This document shows positions 37,435 through 45,730 of a stretch of DNA of 64,000 nt, in pieces. How positions within the stretch are numbered: position 1 is the stretch's first letter; the number at the start of each line of letters is the position of its first letter. The stretch comes from Sphingobacteriales bacterium (GTDB taxonomy: Bacteria; Bacteroidota; Bacteroidia; Chitinophagales; LD1): NCBI GenBank assembly GCA_018262795.1, contig JADFDM010000004.1:123155-187154 (forward strand), in the 5' to 3' direction. A program made the translations under genes and the position numbers. Below the pieces are notes generated by a model. The model ran no database searches and was not told the origin of the DNA. It was given only the letters and a program-made list of their open reading frames with translations.

Positions 37435-39165
37435 TTACATAGAAATAGACCCTTTGCGGAAGTCTGTTTTTCCCGTGATGGCATTGATGATATAGGGAGT
37501 TCCGTTTCGGCTCATTGTTTTTGCTTCTACCACGGCTGCTTTAAAACCGTCTAAGGAATCTACCCGAACTCCTTCCCCGCCAAATGCACGCGCTATCATT
37601 TGGTAATCGCTGTATGCCAGATTCATGGCGCAATCACTATTTAAAATCTCTACCTGATCGCGAGCTATCTGACTCCAGCAGGCATCGTTGCCTATCACCG
37701 AAATAACCGGAAGGTTGAAGCGCTTGAAGGTGTCGTATTCCATTAAGCTGTAGCCGGCACTGCCGTCACCGTATATAATCCATATATCCTTTTCGGGGAA
37801 AATCAATTTGGCTCCGATGGCAAAACCGGCTCCTACTCCCAGCGTACCGAAAACTCCGGGGTCTAACCAACCGAGTGGGCCTCTTGGTTTCAAGGTGTAG
37901 GCAGAGGTAGCTACAAAATCTCCTCCGTCTGCGATTAAGATGGTGTTATCCTCTAATTGCGGTTCTAATTCGCGAAAGAGTTTAATAGGATTAATGCCGA
38001 GGTTGACCGGAGCATTTGCTTGTTCGTCAATATTTACTTCGCGTTTGGCATCGCGAGCTTTTAATATTTCTATCCACGAAGCATAATTGCTCTGTATTTT
38101 TTTACTCAGATCAATCAGAAAATCTTGTGGATCGGCCAAGATGGGAAGGGAAGGAGTTTTGTTTTTGTTTAAATCCTCCTTGCTGCGATTGATGGAGATA
38201 AAAGTGCGATGACCAATGTGATTACCATAATCTAAACGGAAGTCGTTCGGCACTCCGGCCAAAATAATCAGGTCGGCTTCCTTAATTGCATCTTTGCGGT
38301 GATGGCGCATTTGCAAAGTGCTTTCGCGCCCCAATAGGCCTCTTCCCATTCCACTCAAATAAACGGGAATGCCGAGCTTGGTTACCGCCTCAGCCAACTG
38401 CTCTGCCTTCTGCGGATTCATCATGGCACCACTGCCAATCAGCATCAGTGGTTTGTTGGCTGCTTTTATGCGCGCTGCTGCTTTCTCTATTTGTGAGGGC
38501 GAGTGATGTGGATATGGAGGGGTTTGAATAGCGGCACCAAAATCCACCGAATCCTTTCCGGCAAACAGATTTTTTGCGTGGTTATTGATATACCATTGCA
38601 ACATTCTTTCCTGAAAATTCTTAGGCGGGGTTTCTTTGCTTTTGGCACCGTACCAACTGCGCACTAATTCTTCCCCGTAAAGCGTATCAACGGGGCACTC
38701 CACATACACTGGTCCCGGTACTCCTTCCTGTGCAATCAAAAAGGCTCTTTCTAACATTGGCACAAATTCTTTCACCTTGCTGATGCTTACGCTCCATTTG
38801 CACACGGCACGCATGATGCTCATCTGGTCAATATCTTGCAAACTGCCTCTCCCTTTCAAAATTGTGGCAGCGCCTCCGCCCAATAAGATAAGTGGTGATT
38901 GCGCTAAGGCAGCATTTTTTACAGCCGTAATAGTATTGGTAAGCCCCGGCCCGGCTGTGACTACTGCCACTCCGGGTATTCCTGTTAATCGCGAAACCGA
39001 ATCGGCTGCAAAAACGGCATTCACTTCATGCCTTGTATCAATTACTCGTATTCCTATGTTTTGTGCAGCTACAAAAATGGGTGAGGTGTGACCTCCGCAT
39101 AGAGTGAACAAATGCTTTACTCCGTGTTTCTGCAACACCTTTGCTATAATTTCTCCTCCGTTCAT
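37435..39165 (-). CDS. ThDP-dependent lyase of the ILVBL/HACL2 type
   Basis: 576 aa. Three-domain ThDP enzyme: N-terminal PYR domain with the catalytic glutamate (DTRHEVNAVFAADS), a central domain, and a C-terminal PP domain with the ThDP motif GDGSAGYSLMEYDTFKRFNLPVISVIGNDACW. Signatures recalled from animal ILVBL (HACL2) fit closely: GGHTSPIFVAAQ, PRGPLGWLDPGVFGTLGVGAGF and TGKTDFRKGSISM at the C-terminus, closer than to acetolactate synthase. HACL2 cleaves 2-hydroxyacyl-CoA in alpha-oxidation (known for the animal enzyme); the same reaction is inferred here. No regulatory subunit gene is adjacent, also against acetolactate synthase. Confidence 0.82.
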   Translation of the reverse strand: MNGGEIIAKVLQKHGVKHLFTLCGGHTSPIFVAAQNIGIRVIDTRHEVNAVFAADSVSRLTGIPGVAVVTAGPGLTNTITAVKNAALAQSPLILLGGGAATILKGRGSLQDIDQMSIMRAVCKWSVSISKVKEFVPMLERAFLIAQEGVPGPVYVECPVDTLYGEELVRSWYGAKSKETPPKNFQERMLQWYINNHAKNLFAGKDSVDFGAAIQTPPYPHHSPSQIEKAAARIKAANKPLMLIGSGAMMNPQKAEQLAEAVTKLGIPVYLSGMGRGLLGRESTLQMRHHRKDAIKEADLIILAGVPNDFRLDYGNHIGHRTFISINRSKEDLNKNKTPSLPILADPQDFLIDLSKKIQSNYASWIEILKARDAKREVNIDEQANAPVNLGINPIKLFRELEPQLEDNTILIADGGDFVATSAYTLKPRGPLGWLDPGVFGTLGVGAGFAIGAKLIFPEKDIWIIYGDGSAGYSLMEYDTFKRFNLPVISVIGNDACWSQIARDQVEILNSDCAMNLAYSDYQMIARAFGGEGVRVDSLDGFKAAVVEAKTMSRNGTPYIINAITGKTDFRKGSISM

Positions 39166-39278
39166 TGATTTTTTGTATTTGTGTGAGAATGGAGTTGTGA
39201 AGATAGGAAGGGGATATGATTTTCAAAGTTTTTACAGTTCTCGCTATAGAAATTAGAATGTTTTATTCTTTTCGTAGA

Positions 39279-40085
39279 ATGATAAAGCATCGTTTACTTT
39301 CTGCTTTCGCCTGCTTGTTAGTGGGCCTGTTTGCTTATCCGCAAACGATTCCTATTGCGCACGGTCATGCCCACAATGACTACATTCATAAACGCCCTTT
39401 ATTTGAAGCGGTAGAGAATGGGTTTACCAGCATTGAGATAGATGTGTATCTGCATCATGACCAATTAGTCGTATCGCATGTTGCTCTGGCACTAAACCGG
39501 AAAAAGACGATAGAAGAACTATACTTAAACCCGATTAAAAAAATAATTGAACAGAATGGAGGTTGGGTGTATAAAGGAATCTCTCAGCCGGTCATTTTTA
39601 TGATTGATTTTAAAACTGATGGCACCGCTACTTATACTAAGTTGAAGGAAATATTGGCGAAGTACCAGGATATGATCACCGTGTATCAAGGCGACTCAGT
39701 GGTGCAGCAGAGGGCTATTAATATTCTTATTTCGGGAGGCAGCCCCATTGCTGCTCTCCTGAAAGAAGATAAAGCATTGGCAACTGTAGATGCCGGGATT
39801 GGCGCTATAGCTAATAGTGAGGTGCGAAAAGTGGCCACTCGTTTCAGCGGTTCGTGGGGAGGCTATTTTATGTGGAGAGGTATCGGTAAAATGCCCCACC
39901 GACAAAAAGAGAAATTAGACTCTCTCGTGGCTGCAGTGCATGCTTACCATAAGGATATTCGCTTTTGGGCTATTCCCGACAAACCAAAGGTGTGGCAGTT
40001 ATTATTGCAAGCAGGGGTGGACTGGATTAATACCAACAAACTGGGGGCTTTCCATCGCTTCCAATTGACTTCTGCTAAAAACTGA
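39279..40085 (+). CDS. AIM6/PI-PLC-like phosphodiesterase, secreted
   Basis: 268 aa from ATG 39279, chosen because it gives the signal peptide MIKHRLLSAFACLLVGLFAYPQ; ATG 39258 and the ORF-track start 39216 are alternatives. The mature protein starts with HGHAHNDYIHKRPL, the N-terminal motif of the PI-PLC/GDPD TIM-barrel superfamily (AIM6-like), followed by IEIDVYLHHDQLVVSH with metal-binding acidic residues and His, and ends with RFWAIPDKPKVWQLLLQAGVDWINTN. Likely hydrolyses phosphodiester head groups outside the cytoplasm. Confidence 0.85.
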   Translation: MIKHRLLSAFACLLVGLFAYPQTIPIAHGHAHNDYIHKRPLFEAVENGFTSIEIDVYLHHDQLVVSHVALALNRKKTIEELYLNPIKKIIEQNGGWVYKGISQPVIFMIDFKTDGTATYTKLKEILAKYQDMITVYQGDSVVQQRAINILISGGSPIAALLKEDKALATVDAGIGAIANSEVRKVATRFSGSWGGYFMWRGIGKMPHRQKEKLDSLVAAVHAYHKDIRFWAIPDKPKVWQLLLQAGVDWINTNKLGAFHRFQLTSAKN

Positions 40086-40108
40086 GGATGCTCCGAAAAT
40101 AACAAAAA

Positions 40109-40123
40109 CCTTGCTGGGCAAGG
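40109..40123 (+). terminator. Weak hairpin after the phosphodiesterase gene
   Basis: CCTTGC-TGG-GCAAGG, a perfect 6-bp stem, 23 bases after the stop. The T-run (ATTTTTTG) comes only about 12 bases later, so it is a weak candidate. The rest of the gap to 40313 shows nothing. Confidence 0.35.
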
Positions 40124-40313
40124 CGTTCAATACATTTTTTGCGGACTGTGCAGATACAAGACGAAGTCAGGGAATTTAACGGAGCTATACAAAGCATTGT
40201 GTGAAAATTGCACCGGAGACAGGTTATGGGCTTCAATTTTTTCAGGAATACCCTATGGCATAAAAAATGGCGACACTGCTTGCTCTTGCGAGGATGGGTG
40301 GGGATAAATGGTA

Positions 40314-41175
40314 TTAAGTTGAGGGAGGTATTATTTTAAGATGTGCTTCGGTGTGTTCTGAAAAGGCATTGCTTTGTTCGAGGTAGTGTTGCATTTCGTC
40401 CATGTCAGAGTGATGAATGTTTCCGCTGAACTCAAGTGCCCGTTGAAGCATACGGATATAGGAAGCTGTGTCGGATTGTCGGGTGAGTTTTTTTAAAGCA
40501 CCCATGTAATCATCGCGGTAAACAGTAGGGATGATGATTTTTGATTCACCGGCTTTTACCAACTCAGCATTCATCATTACCCGTGCTACACGCCCGTTAC
40601 CAGCTAAGAAAGGATGCACTTCACTAACTACAAACATGATAAAGACGGCTTTGGAAACGGGATGCGGCAATGCCTGATAGAAATCAAAACTTTTAACTAA
40701 GGTGCATTTGACAAGATTAAAATCTACGAATGCTGTTTGCCCTGCAAAATTGTTTTCGTCTTTGAACTGCCCCGGAGTTTTATAGAGCCTTGCAGCCAAT
40801 AGGATTTTGTGACGATAGGAAAGCAGGTTCAATAATTCAGCGGGAGTAGCGGGAGTTACTGCATTTCCTGTTTATTGGAAACAAGGTGGTATATGCCCAG
40901 CACATCGGGCTATCGTTTTTGCGAGCCGGAAGAGGCTTATTCGTTTTGATAATTTGTTTTGCCTCCTCTATGTCAAAGACAGTTCCTTCAATATAGTTGG
41001 AGAAGTAACTTTCGGAGAAAGCGAAATTGCGATAGGATTTTGCTGAACTATTTTTATCGGGCCGAGTTTTAAATTCCATTTTCTGCAACTCGCCCTGTTT
41101 GGTGTAGTTCTTAATGAAATCAAACACTTTGTAGTATTCGCTATCCTCCGCTTTGGTTTTGTTGTCTAAGAGCAT
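40314..41175 (-). pseudogene. Fic-family protein, broken by two frameshifts
   Basis: Read from ATG 41175 the frame gives an N-terminal Fic part (NFAFSESYFSNYIEGTVFDIEEA), then breaks after ARKNDSP. The next frame continues the expected sequence (DVLGIYHLVSNKQEM) for about 16 codons before a stop, and the third frame carries on from VTPATPAELLNLLSYRHKIL to the end at 40314. Two single-base losses about 50 bases apart explain this. The catalytic loop reads HPFLAGNGRVAR; the acidic residue of HPFx(D/E)GNGR that binds Mg is Ala. Fic enzymes transfer AMP to proteins; this copy should be inactive. It lies beside the island border. Confidence 0.85.
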
Positions 41176-41392
41176 CCGGGTTGTGCAATAAGAAATGGGT
41201 AATGAAAATTAAGGGGAAAATAGAAAACAAATTATGTGAATTCCGAAATTGGAAAGAGAAAAAATAGACATACTATTCTCTTCCGTTACCTCGCTTATTA
41301 ATGGTTTGAATTTTTTCCGTGCTTTAAAATTCAATTTAGGTAACTGAATAGGTATCTTTTTTGATGAAAAAAGTTGCTGAAATTTGTTGACC

Positions 41393-41436
41393 AAAAAAGC
41401 AAAACCCCCGTAAAACATAGTGTTTACAAGGGTTTG
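41393..41436 (-). terminator. Terminator left of the island border
   Basis: Minus strand AAACCCTTGTAAAC - ACTAT - GTTTTACGGGGGTTT forms an imperfect stem followed by TTTTGCTTTTTT. It points leftward and has no gene upstream except the tRNA-Asp 3' fragment 22 bases away, as expected for the original terminator of a tRNA-Asp gene split by the island. Confidence 0.6.
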
Positions 41437-41457
41437 TTACTTTTTGAATTGATGTGG

Positions 41458-41470
41458 GCGGACCGGACGG
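41458..41470 (-). other. Candidate attachment site: tRNA-Asp 3' end fragment
   Basis: Minus strand CCGTCCGGTCCGC fits the T-arm 3' half, acceptor strand and discriminator of bacterial tRNA-Asp(GTC). The rest of the tRNA is absent, and an integrase gene starts 236 bases to the right. In this orientation the intact tRNA-Asp should lie at the other (right) end of the island, outside the window. Confidence 0.5.
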
Positions 41471-41705
41471 AGCCCTCCAAAAGTTTCCCGGTATTAGGAG
41501 CTCTTAAATGGTTTTTAGTTTCCCTAAGTAACTCTGTCATTAGGGTAAATGAAAAAATATTAAACATTACAAAGAACCTCTATAAAGTAAACGACTCCCT
41601 GACCGACTCTCCTTCTGCAAGCGAAAAACATCAATTATTCCCGCCAATGTTTCTCAAAATAATCGTTTGCACAATTATAGCTATAACGCTTTTAAATTTA
41701 AAAGT

Positions 41706-43046
41706 ATGGCGCTAAATATAAATTTCAATTTGAAAAATGGAAAACTTGCTAATGAAAGACCTATTAACCTTATAGCAAGATGGAATAACAGAAAACTGGT
41801 TTACTCTACACAAGAAAAAATTTTATCAAAACATTTCGAAACGGAGAAAGGAAAAAGGTATTTCCAAAGAGCAAACTCATCCTTAGCAGGCTTTTCTGAA
41901 TTGAACGCAAGATTGGATTACATTGAATCAACTGCTAATACTGTTTACAGAAAATTTTTAAACGACCAACATCGAATTCCCGAACCAGAAGAGTTTAAGA
42001 AACGTTTGGACGTTGTTTTAAGAAACGGGCAGGAAGAAGAGAAGAAGAACATGATGGAGTTCATCAAGTTTTTTATTGAGAATGCAGAAAAGAAAATAAA
42101 CAGAGATACTGGAAAAAAACTTGCCGTAGAAACTTTAAGGAAGTATAGGAACACTTTAAAACGACTTGAAGAGTTTTCCTCTCTCTATCGTGTAAAAGTA
42201 GATTTTGAAACTATTGACTTGAATTTTTACAATAAGTGGATAGAATACTTAACTATAGATCTACAGCTTTGCAATAATACTATAGGAGGATATACAAAGA
42301 CGCTGAAAGTATTTCTAAATGAAGCTACCGACCTCGGACTAAACACCAACCTAACTTTCAGAAATAAAAGGTTCAAAGTGCTTACTGAAAAAGTTCACAA
42401 AATCTATCTGAACGAAAATGAGCTTATTGAAATTTACAACCTCGACTTATCCGAAGATAAGAGATTGGGGCGGGTAAGAGATTTGTTTCTCGTTGGATGC
42501 TGGACAGGATTTCGCTTTGGTGACCTTGTGAACATTGCACCTGAGAATATAATCGGAAATAAAATCTCTATTAAAACCCAAAAGACGGGAGAGGTTGTAG
42601 TAATACCCCTTCATTGGATGGTTAAAAATATAATGAAATGCTATACAGACTATCCCAATTCGCTTCCTCCGGCAATCTCTAATACCAAAATGAACAAATA
42701 CCTGAAAGAAATTGCTTCTCAGGTTCCTTGTTTGCAAGATAAAGTGCAGTCAAATATTACAAAAGGAGGGAAACTACATACTGAAACAAGGTGTAAGTGG
42801 GAATACGTTACAGTCCATACAGCGAGAAGAAGTTTCGCAACAAATCTTTATCTCGAAGGAATTAGTTCGTTAACCATAATGAAATTGAGTTCCTGGAAAT
42901 CGGAAAAGGTGTTTTTATCTTACTTGAAAGCATCTGCCGAAGACAATGCCAATCTTTTACAAAAGCACTGGTCAGAAAAAGAAAAAGCCGGAGGCGTCTT
43001 GGAACAACAAAACTTATCTCCACATCAACCGCAGCTAACAAGATAA
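41706..43046 (+). CDS. Tyrosine recombinase / site-specific integrase
   Basis: 446 aa from ATG 41706 (the TTG start in the ORF track is 13 codons upstream). Arm-binding N-terminal domain (about 1-80), SAM-like core-binding domain (about 110-210) and catalytic domain. Active-site residues seen: Arg in TGFRFGD (about 270), Lys in KTQKTGE, HTARR (His 371, Arg 374), Trp in place of the second His (SSWKSEK, 397) and the nucleophile Tyr in FLSYLK (406). This is the Bacteroidota conjugative/mobilisable-element integrase class. Sits right beside the proposed attachment site, so it is probably the enzyme that inserted the island. Followed after 3 bases by the DnaA-like gene. Confidence 0.95.
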   Translation: MALNINFNLKNGKLANERPINLIARWNNRKLVYSTQEKILSKHFETEKGKRYFQRANSSLAGFSELNARLDYIESTANTVYRKFLNDQHRIPEPEEFKKRLDVVLRNGQEEEKKNMMEFIKFFIENAEKKINRDTGKKLAVETLRKYRNTLKRLEEFSSLYRVKVDFETIDLNFYNKWIEYLTIDLQLCNNTIGGYTKTLKVFLNEATDLGLNTNLTFRNKRFKVLTEKVHKIYLNENELIEIYNLDLSEDKRLGRVRDLFLVGCWTGFRFGDLVNIAPENIIGNKISIKTQKTGEVVVIPLHWMVKNIMKCYTDYPNSLPPAISNTKMNKYLKEIASQVPCLQDKVQSNITKGGKLHTETRCKWEYVTVHTARRSFATNLYLEGISSLTIMKLSSWKSEKVFLSYLKASAEDNANLLQKHWSEKEKAGGVLEQQNLSPHQPQLTR

Positions 43047-43049
43047 CAA

Positions 43050-43805
43050 ATGAGAAATTCGAAATTGCATTTGATAGGAACCTTCGACACTTACGAAACT
43101 GATGATATACCAAACGCAAAATCTGAATTGCTTCAACTTTTAAATAAACTAGATAAATGGACTTGTGATATTGTTATAGTTCAAAGCGAAGCCGGTAATG
43201 GTTCTACGCATCTACTCCATGCAGCGCTAGTAGAAATTGAAAAGCAAGGAAGACACGCTACGTTTACATACTCCCAGCGACTTTTACAAGCACAAGAATT
43301 TTACTGCACAGAAAAAGGAAGGTTTGTCTATGACGCACGAATACAAGTAAAGACGGAATTTTTTCTGATAGATGGTTGCCACTATTGCGAATCGAAGCCG
43401 GTTTATTACAACTACTTTGTTGGACTTTTAAGGTCTTCAATTAAGCGAGGTGTAAAAATTATTCTTTCAGCAAGGACAGGAAGTTTTATGCAGTTGATTC
43501 AAGATTTTCCGAACTATCATGTTGTTACTTCTGAATTTCCTACTGCTCTACCTCTCTATAATATCATACACATATTGTTCACTTCACACCAGGAATACTG
43601 GAAAGATTTTCTACTAACAGAAGAAACGCAAGTAAGAGCAGTTTGCGCGTTTGCAAATCAATCTTACAATTCGGTGAGACTTTTAGAAACTATGGTATTA
43701 ACGTTTCTCGCAAGTCTCTACCTTGGGAAAATAAAATTGCAAAACGATAACATAGAACCTGTGATTAAAGAATATGTAAACACATTTATTATCAAATATG
43801 GTTAA
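43050..43805 (+). CDS. DnaA/IstB-like AAA+ protein with altered P-loop
   Basis: 251 aa. The segment EAGNGSTHLLHAAL lines up with the DnaA Walker A (GxGxGKTHLLHA), but the lysine is Ser52. Walker B (FFLIDGCHY, about 104-112) has only one acidic residue in place of the usual LLIDD. Later segments (RGVKIILSAR, arginine at sensor-like position) fit a DnaA/Hda/IstB-type fold. ATP hydrolysis looks unlikely; it may bind DNA or regulate replication of the element. Translationally linked to the integrase gene (3-bp gap) and overlapping the next gene by 8 bp. Confidence 0.6.
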   Translation: MRNSKLHLIGTFDTYETDDIPNAKSELLQLLNKLDKWTCDIVIVQSEAGNGSTHLLHAALVEIEKQGRHATFTYSQRLLQAQEFYCTEKGRFVYDARIQVKTEFFLIDGCHYCESKPVYYNYFVGLLRSSIKRGVKIILSARTGSFMQLIQDFPNYHVVTSEFPTALPLYNIIHILFTSHQEYWKDFLLTEETQVRAVCAFANQSYNSVRLLETMVLTFLASLYLGKIKLQNDNIEPVIKEYVNTFIIKYG

Positions 43806-44100
43806 GCAAGTTATACTGACTATTCCTATTCAGGAATTTGAAACGATCATCCGCGACTGCGTTCGGAGTGAACTAAAAAATAACAAAGGTGAACCTCCAA
43901 AAGCCGAAACAGATTTCATACGTGCAAAGGAAGCGGCAGCAATGCTGAAAATCTCCAGACCAACATTGGCTAAATTCACCCGCAACTCGCTCCTGAAAGT
44001 TTACAGAATCGGTCGTACTATTCGCTACAAAAAGGACGAAATAGAAAAAGCTGTTGAGCCAATCCGTGTTATAAAACATTCAAGACTCCAGGTTGGCTAA
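43798..44100 (+). CDS. Excisionase-like helix-turn-helix DNA-binding protein (first copy)
   Basis: 100 aa. C-terminal half is an HTH_17/MerR-type winged helix (TDFIRAKEAAAMLKISRPTLAKFTRNS, then VYRIGRTIRYKKDEIEKA). Such small proteins act as excisionases or regulators in Bacteroidota mobile elements. It overlaps the DnaA-like gene and its stop directly precedes the SymE-like gene. A paralogue lies at 46873-47172. Confidence 0.85.
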   Translation: MVKQVILTIPIQEFETIIRDCVRSELKNNKGEPPKAETDFIRAKEAAAMLKISRPTLAKFTRNSLLKVYRIGRTIRYKKDEIEKAVEPIRVIKHSRLQVG

Positions 44101-44298
44101 ATGGCTATGGAGAACTCAAAAAGCAACCGCAGATTAAAAGTTTATCCTAAATACAGGTTAGGTAATTCCAAGACGGTAATGGTGCCAGAGATACGATTAT
44201 GCGGTAAGTGGCTTCGAGAATTAGGGTTTCAATCCGGGCATACAATCAATATAGAAACAGAAGAAAGAAAGATTACGATTACGATATGTAGCTATTGA
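44101..44298 (+). CDS. SymE-like small protein
   Basis: 65 aa, starting immediately after the preceding stop (TAAATG). VPEIRLCGKWLRELGFQSGHTINIETEERKI matches the SymE toxin pattern (LxGxWLxxxGFxxG, AbrB-like fold). E. coli SymE is an SOS-induced type I toxin held down by the antisense RNA SymR; here it is the fourth gene of an operon and no antisense promoter was recognised. It could be a toxin that stabilises the island, or a DNA/RNA-binding regulator. Confidence 0.75.
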   Translation: MAMENSKSNRRLKVYPKYRLGNSKTVMVPEIRLCGKWLRELGFQSGHTINIETEERKITITICSY

Positions 44299-44710
44299 TA
44301 ATTATGAAGAAAAAACCAAAAACGAACAAAAGGCTTTTACTTTTACATCAAATGAAATGCGTATAGAAACATAAAAGAGTTATCATAAAGAGATAGCGTA
44401 GCTTACTGATTCTTGTCTTGAAAACAACCAAATTTATAATGTGCAAGGAACAGTTTGAATACGCACCCTTTGGGGTGTGGCTTCATTCTTTGTTCGTGCA
44501 CAAGGGGCTTGGTTGTCCTTCAAGACCGAATGTAAGTCTGAGGTTCACGCCCCTCTTGTTTTATAGCAAACCCGCCATTGAAACTCTGGCAACATTAGAA
44601 TGTATGTCGAACAATAAAAGAGAGTTCATCAAGAAAAGTCGTCCGCCTAATCGTTTTCAAAAAACTTAGAAGCAGCCAAAAAATTTTATTCAAATCAAAA
44701 AAATTAAAAC
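44299..44710. other. Gene-free stretch with RNA-like secondary structure
   Basis: Holds a hairpin CACCC-TTT-GGGGTG (44464-44477) and a longer stem ACAAGGGGC / GCCCCTCTTGT (44500-44508 with 44549-44559, one bulge) around a 40-nt loop, in locally GC-rich sequence unlike its AT-rich flanks. The 83-aa ORF (44418-44669) spans it but has no family resemblance. Possibly a structured leader or small RNA. Confidence 0.35.
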
Positions 44711-45730
44711 ATGAAAAAAATCACAGTAATACTTCTTTGCATTTTATCCATCACCTTAAATGCACAAAGACAGTTAGAGATAATTACGAAAAACACGATG
44801 GATGGACAAAAATCTGGGATGGTAGACAAAGTTACGAGAGATACAATTTTAAAAGTTGTTTACGATAAAATCAATACTTACTCAGAAGGGTTTCTTGACG
44901 TTCAACAAAACAATAAGTGGGGAATAGTTGATGCTGGCGGTAAGACTATTTTACCTTGCAATTACAATTACATCCAAAACGTTCATGATGGAAGATTGTT
45001 CGCGGCTCTCACAGATAAATTTGCCCTATTCGATAACACCGGCAAAAAACTTACTGATTACATTTTTGATTACGCCTCCTTTTTCTCAAACGGAGTTGCG
45101 CTGGTTCAAATGAATGGGAATCCTTCAATTGGAGCTATAAACAAAGCCGGAACTTTGATTATCCCATGTAAGTTTAGTAAGAACGATCCGATAAAGAACG
45201 GGATAGTGACTTTATACACGGATAAATGGGAAACTTTTAAAACTTATAATGTTGTTCAGTTTGGAAAAGTAATTGATCAGGTTAATGTAGGAACTACCCT
45301 CAACATTCCAATCATATTCAACAATAAAGGGAAGGTGATTTATAAAAGTGTTCGTGATGAATCGGTACACATAACTGATGCCTCAATAATTGTCACAACT
45401 AAAACGTTGGGATGGAATGAACACATCAGTCAAATGATAGATAGCTCCGGAAAGATACTAATCCCATATGAAGACAATAAGTATTTAGAGGTTGATGACT
45501 ATTGGATTCAGGTTCATAGCAAAACTGGCGTAGGTCTTATTGGATTAGATGGAAAAGAAATTTTGAAGTGTAAGTTCGGAAGTATTATCAAAGCGGGAAT
45601 GAATTACAGCGACAGAGAACTATTGGAAAAAAATTGGTATGAGGTGCATTTCAGAGATGGAAACGATTTCTTTTACATTGATACAAACGGAAAATGTGTG
45701 GAGTATAAAGATGTTAAGTGCCCAGAATAA
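44711..45730 (+). CDS. Secreted WG-repeat protein
   Basis: 339 aa with a signal peptide (ITVILLCILSITLNAQ). Carries WG beta-repeats (NNKWGIVDAGGKTILPCNYNYI, TDKFALFDNTGKKL, GVGLIGLDGKEILKCKF), partly degenerate in the middle. WG repeats are beta-propeller-like modules common in Bacteroidota and Firmicutes secreted proteins and in some toxin or immunity loci; function unknown. It is cargo of the island, with its own AT-rich upstream region and a strong hairpin about 200 bases downstream. Confidence 0.85.
   Translation: MKKITVILLCILSITLNAQRQLEIITKNTMDGQKSGMVDKVTRDTILKVVYDKINTYSEGFLDVQQNNKWGIVDAGGKTILPCNYNYIQNVHDGRLFAALTDKFALFDNTGKKLTDYIFDYASFFSNGVALVQMNGNPSIGAINKAGTLIIPCKFSKNDPIKNGIVTLYTDKWETFKTYNVVQFGKVIDQVNVGTTLNIPIIFNNKGKVIYKSVRDESVHITDASIIVTTKTLGWNEHISQMIDSSGKILIPYEDNKYLEVDDYWIQVHSKTGVGLIGLDGKEILKCKFGSIIKAGMNYSDRELLEKNWYEVHFRDGNDFFYIDTNGKCVEYKDVKCPE

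Noticed and set aside
37435-39165. Acetolactate synthase large subunit (ilvB)
   Set aside because: No regulatory subunit gene nearby and the conserved segments match ILVBL/HACL2 better.
41374-41715. 113-aa plus ORF before the integrase
   Set aside because: Crosses the proposed terminator and tRNA fragment and overlaps the integrase start in another frame; no family likeness.
44418-44669. 83-aa plus ORF
   Set aside because: Spans a hairpin-rich non-coding segment, poor protein-like composition, no family; kept only as part of the gene-free stretch.
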